DNA from: Cololabis saira
Lineage: Eukaryota; Chordata; Actinopteri; Beloniformes; Belonidae
Reading direction: 5' to 3'
NCBI RefSeq assembly: GCF_033807715.1
Contig: NC_084598.1
Span: forward strand, 46,712,687 to 46,776,686
DNA: 64,000 bases
In this document: in pieces, positions 1 to 64,000 of the stretch
Position numbering within the stretch: position 1 is the stretch's first letter
How the letters are laid out: every line of letters begins with the position of its first letter
Made by a program: the position numbers and the translations under genes
Notes under the pieces: generated by a model
What the model saw: the letters and a program-made list of their open reading frames with translations, nothing else
Told to the model about the DNA's origin: nothing
The model's database searches: none

Positions 1-1379
1 CTGTAGCTTGTAACATCAGACCTCTGGTCCTGCAGGTGTTTCTGTAGCTTGTAACATCAGACCTCTGGTCCTGCAGGTGTTTCTGTAGTTGGTAACGTCA
101 GACCTCTGGTCCTGCAGGTGTTTCTGTAGTTGGTAACATCAGACCTCTGGTCCTGCAGCTTCTGTAGTTGGTAACGTCAGACCTCTGGTCCTGCAGGTGT
201 TTCTGTAGTTGGTAACGTCAGACCTCTGGTCCTGCAGGTGTTTCTGTAGTTGGTAACGTCAGACCTCTGGTCCTGCAGGTGTTTCTGTAGTTGGTAACAT
301 CAGACCTCTGGTCCTGCAGGTGTTTCTGTAGTTGGTAACATCAGACCTCTGGTCCTGCAGGTGTTTCTGTAGTTGGTAACGTCAGACCTCTGGTCCTGCA
401 GGTGTTTCTGTAGTTGGTAACATCAGACCTCTGGTCCTGCAGGTGTTTCTGTAGTTGGTAACATCAGACCTCTGGTCCTGCAGGTGTTTCTGTAGTTGGT
501 AACATCAGACCTCTGGTCCTGCAGCTTCTGTAGTTGGTAACATCAGACCTCTGGTCCTGCAGGTGTTTCTGTAGTTGGTAACATCAGACCTCTGGTCCTG
601 CAGGTGTTTCTGTAGTTGGTAACATCAGACCTCTGGTCCTGCAGCTTCTGTAGTTGGTAACATCAGACCTCTGGTCCTGCAGGTGTTTCTGTAGTTGGTA
701 ACATCAGACCTCTGGTCCTGCAGGTGTTTCTGTAGTTGGTAACATCAGACCTCTGGTCCTGCAGGTGTTTCTGTAGTTGGTAACGTCAGACCTCTGGTCC
801 TGCAGGTGTTTCTGTAGTTGGTAACATCAGACCTCTGGTCCTGCAGGTGTTTCTGTAGTTGGTAACATCAGACCTCTGGTCCTGCAGGTGTTTCTGTAGT
901 TGGTAACATCAGACCTCTGGTCCTGCAGGTGTTTCTGTAGTTGGTAACGTCAGACCTCTGGTCCTGCAGGTGTTTCTGTAGTTGGTAACATCAGACCTCT
1001 GGTCCTGCAGGTGTTTCTGTAGTTGGTAACATCAGACCTCTGGTCCTGCAGGTGTTTCTGTAGTTGGTAACGTCAGACCTCTGGTCCTGCAGGTGTTTCT
1101 GTAGTTGGTAACATCAGACCTCTGGTCCTGCAGGTGTTTCTGTAGTTGGTAACATCAGACCTCTGGTCCTGCAGGTGTTTCTGTAGTTGGTAACATCAGA
1201 CCTCTGGTCCTGCAGGTGTTTCTGTAGTTGGTAACATCAGACCTCTGGTCCTGCAGGTGTTTCTGTAGTTGGTAACGTCAGACCTCTGGTCCTGCAGGTG
1301 TTTCTGTAGTTGGTAACATCAGACCTCTGGTCCTGCAGGTGTTTCTGTAGTTGGTAACATCAGACCTCTGGTCCTGCAG
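1..1379 (+). repeat. 41-bp minisatellite made of splice-acceptor-bearing units
   Basis: About 34 units of 41 bp (some 33-36 bp, lacking GTGTT) containing GTAGTTGGTAACATCAGACC and CTCTGGTCCTGCAG. The array is cut by the window start and ends exactly at the e1 acceptor. Units differ mainly at AACATC versus AACGTC. Confidence 0.97.
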
Positions 1380-63114
<61,735 letters not shown>

Positions 63115-63121
63115 GTACGGA

Positions 63122-63245
63122 ACACGTTACCCACAATGCACTTCACCTCCTCAACATGATACATTACCCACAATGCACCTCATCTACATCCTCAACATGA
63201 TACATTACCCACAATGCACCTCATCTACATCCTCAACATGATACA
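63122..63245 (+). repeat. 37-bp repeat after the e39 donor
   Basis: Three units of TACCCACAATGCACCTCATC then TACATCCTCAACATGATACAT begin 12 bp after the donor. Confidence 0.93.
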
Positions 63246-63287
63246 ACATTAAACCCCCAGACATGGACATCCACCACTGGTGCCTCC

Positions 63288-64000
63288 TGAGCTCTTTTAC
63301 ATTGTTTTAAAACTCTTTTAAACTCCTTTAAAACTCTTTTAAACTCTTTAAAACTCTAATAAACTTTTAAAACTCTTTTAAACTCCTTTTAAATTCCTTT
63401 TAAACTATTTAAACTCTTTAAAACTCTTTAAACTCCTTTAAAACTCTTTAAACTCTTTAAAACTACTTTAAAACTCATTTAAACTCCTTTAAAACTCTTT
63501 AAAACTATTTAAACTCCTTTAAAACTCTTTAAAACTCTTTTAAAACTCTTTAAAACTCTTTAAACTCCTTTAAAACTCTTTAAAACTCTTTTAAAACTCT
63601 TTAAAACTCTTTAAACTCTTTAAAACTACTTTAAAACTCATTTAAACTCCTTTAAAACTCTTTAAAACTCTTTAAACTCCTTTAAAACTATTTTAAACTC
63701 CTTTTACAGCTCTTTAAAAAACTTTTAAACTCCTTTAAAACTCTTAAAACTCTTTAAAACTCCTTTAAAACTCTTAAAACTCTTTAAAACTCATTTAAAA
63801 CTCTTTTAAACTCCTTTAAAACTCTTTAAAACTATTTTAAACTCCTTTAAAACTCCATTAAAACTCTAAACTTTTTTAAAACTCCTTTAAAACTCTTTAA
63901 AACTCCTTTAAAACTATTTTAAAACTCTTTACAACTCATTTAAAACTCTTTTAAACTCCTTTTAAACTCCTTTTAAACTAGTTAAACTCTTTAAAACTTT
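63288..64000 (+). repeat. TTTAAAACTC low-complexity array
   Basis: Units of 10 to 12 bp (CTTTAAAACTCC and variants) run to the window end. A short array of the same motif lies at 23605-23725. Confidence 0.95.

Overview
This is a ray-finned fish (probably percomorph) nuclear window. It lies inside one large plus-strand gene, vps13d, a bridge-like lipid transfer protein. I can place 39 internal coding exons between 1380 and 63114, about 8.4 kb of coding sequence or roughly 2,800 codons. Neither the start codon nor the C-terminus is in the window. I recognised the gene by comparing translated exons with human VPS13D from memory. Diagnostic stretches are SWFPGWGGWYG, SDDEYQTPLATPP, LDIILNPET, the UBA domain (DLGFRKEDCQQAL) and NHTGCTMWFATLTTTPTR. 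Teleost origin is inferred from the transposons: hAT MITEs, the GGGCCCGAGC-type fish repeat, L1- and L2/Rex-like LINE pieces, and retroviral pol and LTR fragments.

Layout: 1-4410 holds exons e1-e3 with splice-site-associated minisatellites and a LINE endonuclease scrap. 4510-10550 is a long intron with a decayed retroviral pol (minus strand), a palindromic MITE and a large fish repeat. 10554-14691 holds e4-e10, with a retroposon inserted beside e6. 14692-25308 holds e11-e14 among minisatellites and a full hAT element with BED-finger remnant. 25309-35700 holds e15-e22 with solo LTRs, a hAT MITE and a second retroposon copy that duplicated the e21 acceptor. 35700-40842 is mainly minisatellites, one built from a LINE reverse-transcriptase motif. 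40843-44604 holds e23-e27. 44605-49875 is a 5.3-kb array of a 21-bp unit. 51295-63114 holds e28-e39, including the UBA exons. The last 700 bp is a TTTAAAACTC-type low-complexity array.

Tandem arrays total about 19 kb, roughly 30 percent of the window. The most unusual property is where they sit. Many begin at, or contain, a copy of the neighbouring exon's splice acceptor or donor (e1, e2, e3, e5, e6, e9, e30, e39 and probably e27). A second notable item is a dispersed retroposon family, six copies here and all antisense, carrying two short conserved reading frames, one with a membrane-anchor-like segment. A third is a set of plus-one frame breaks, at least four, mostly at runs of 7 to 11 C or G in e5, e17 and e18, while the other 36 exons are open and phase-consistent. 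These look more like assembly errors than gene decay, but that needs reads or RNA to settle.
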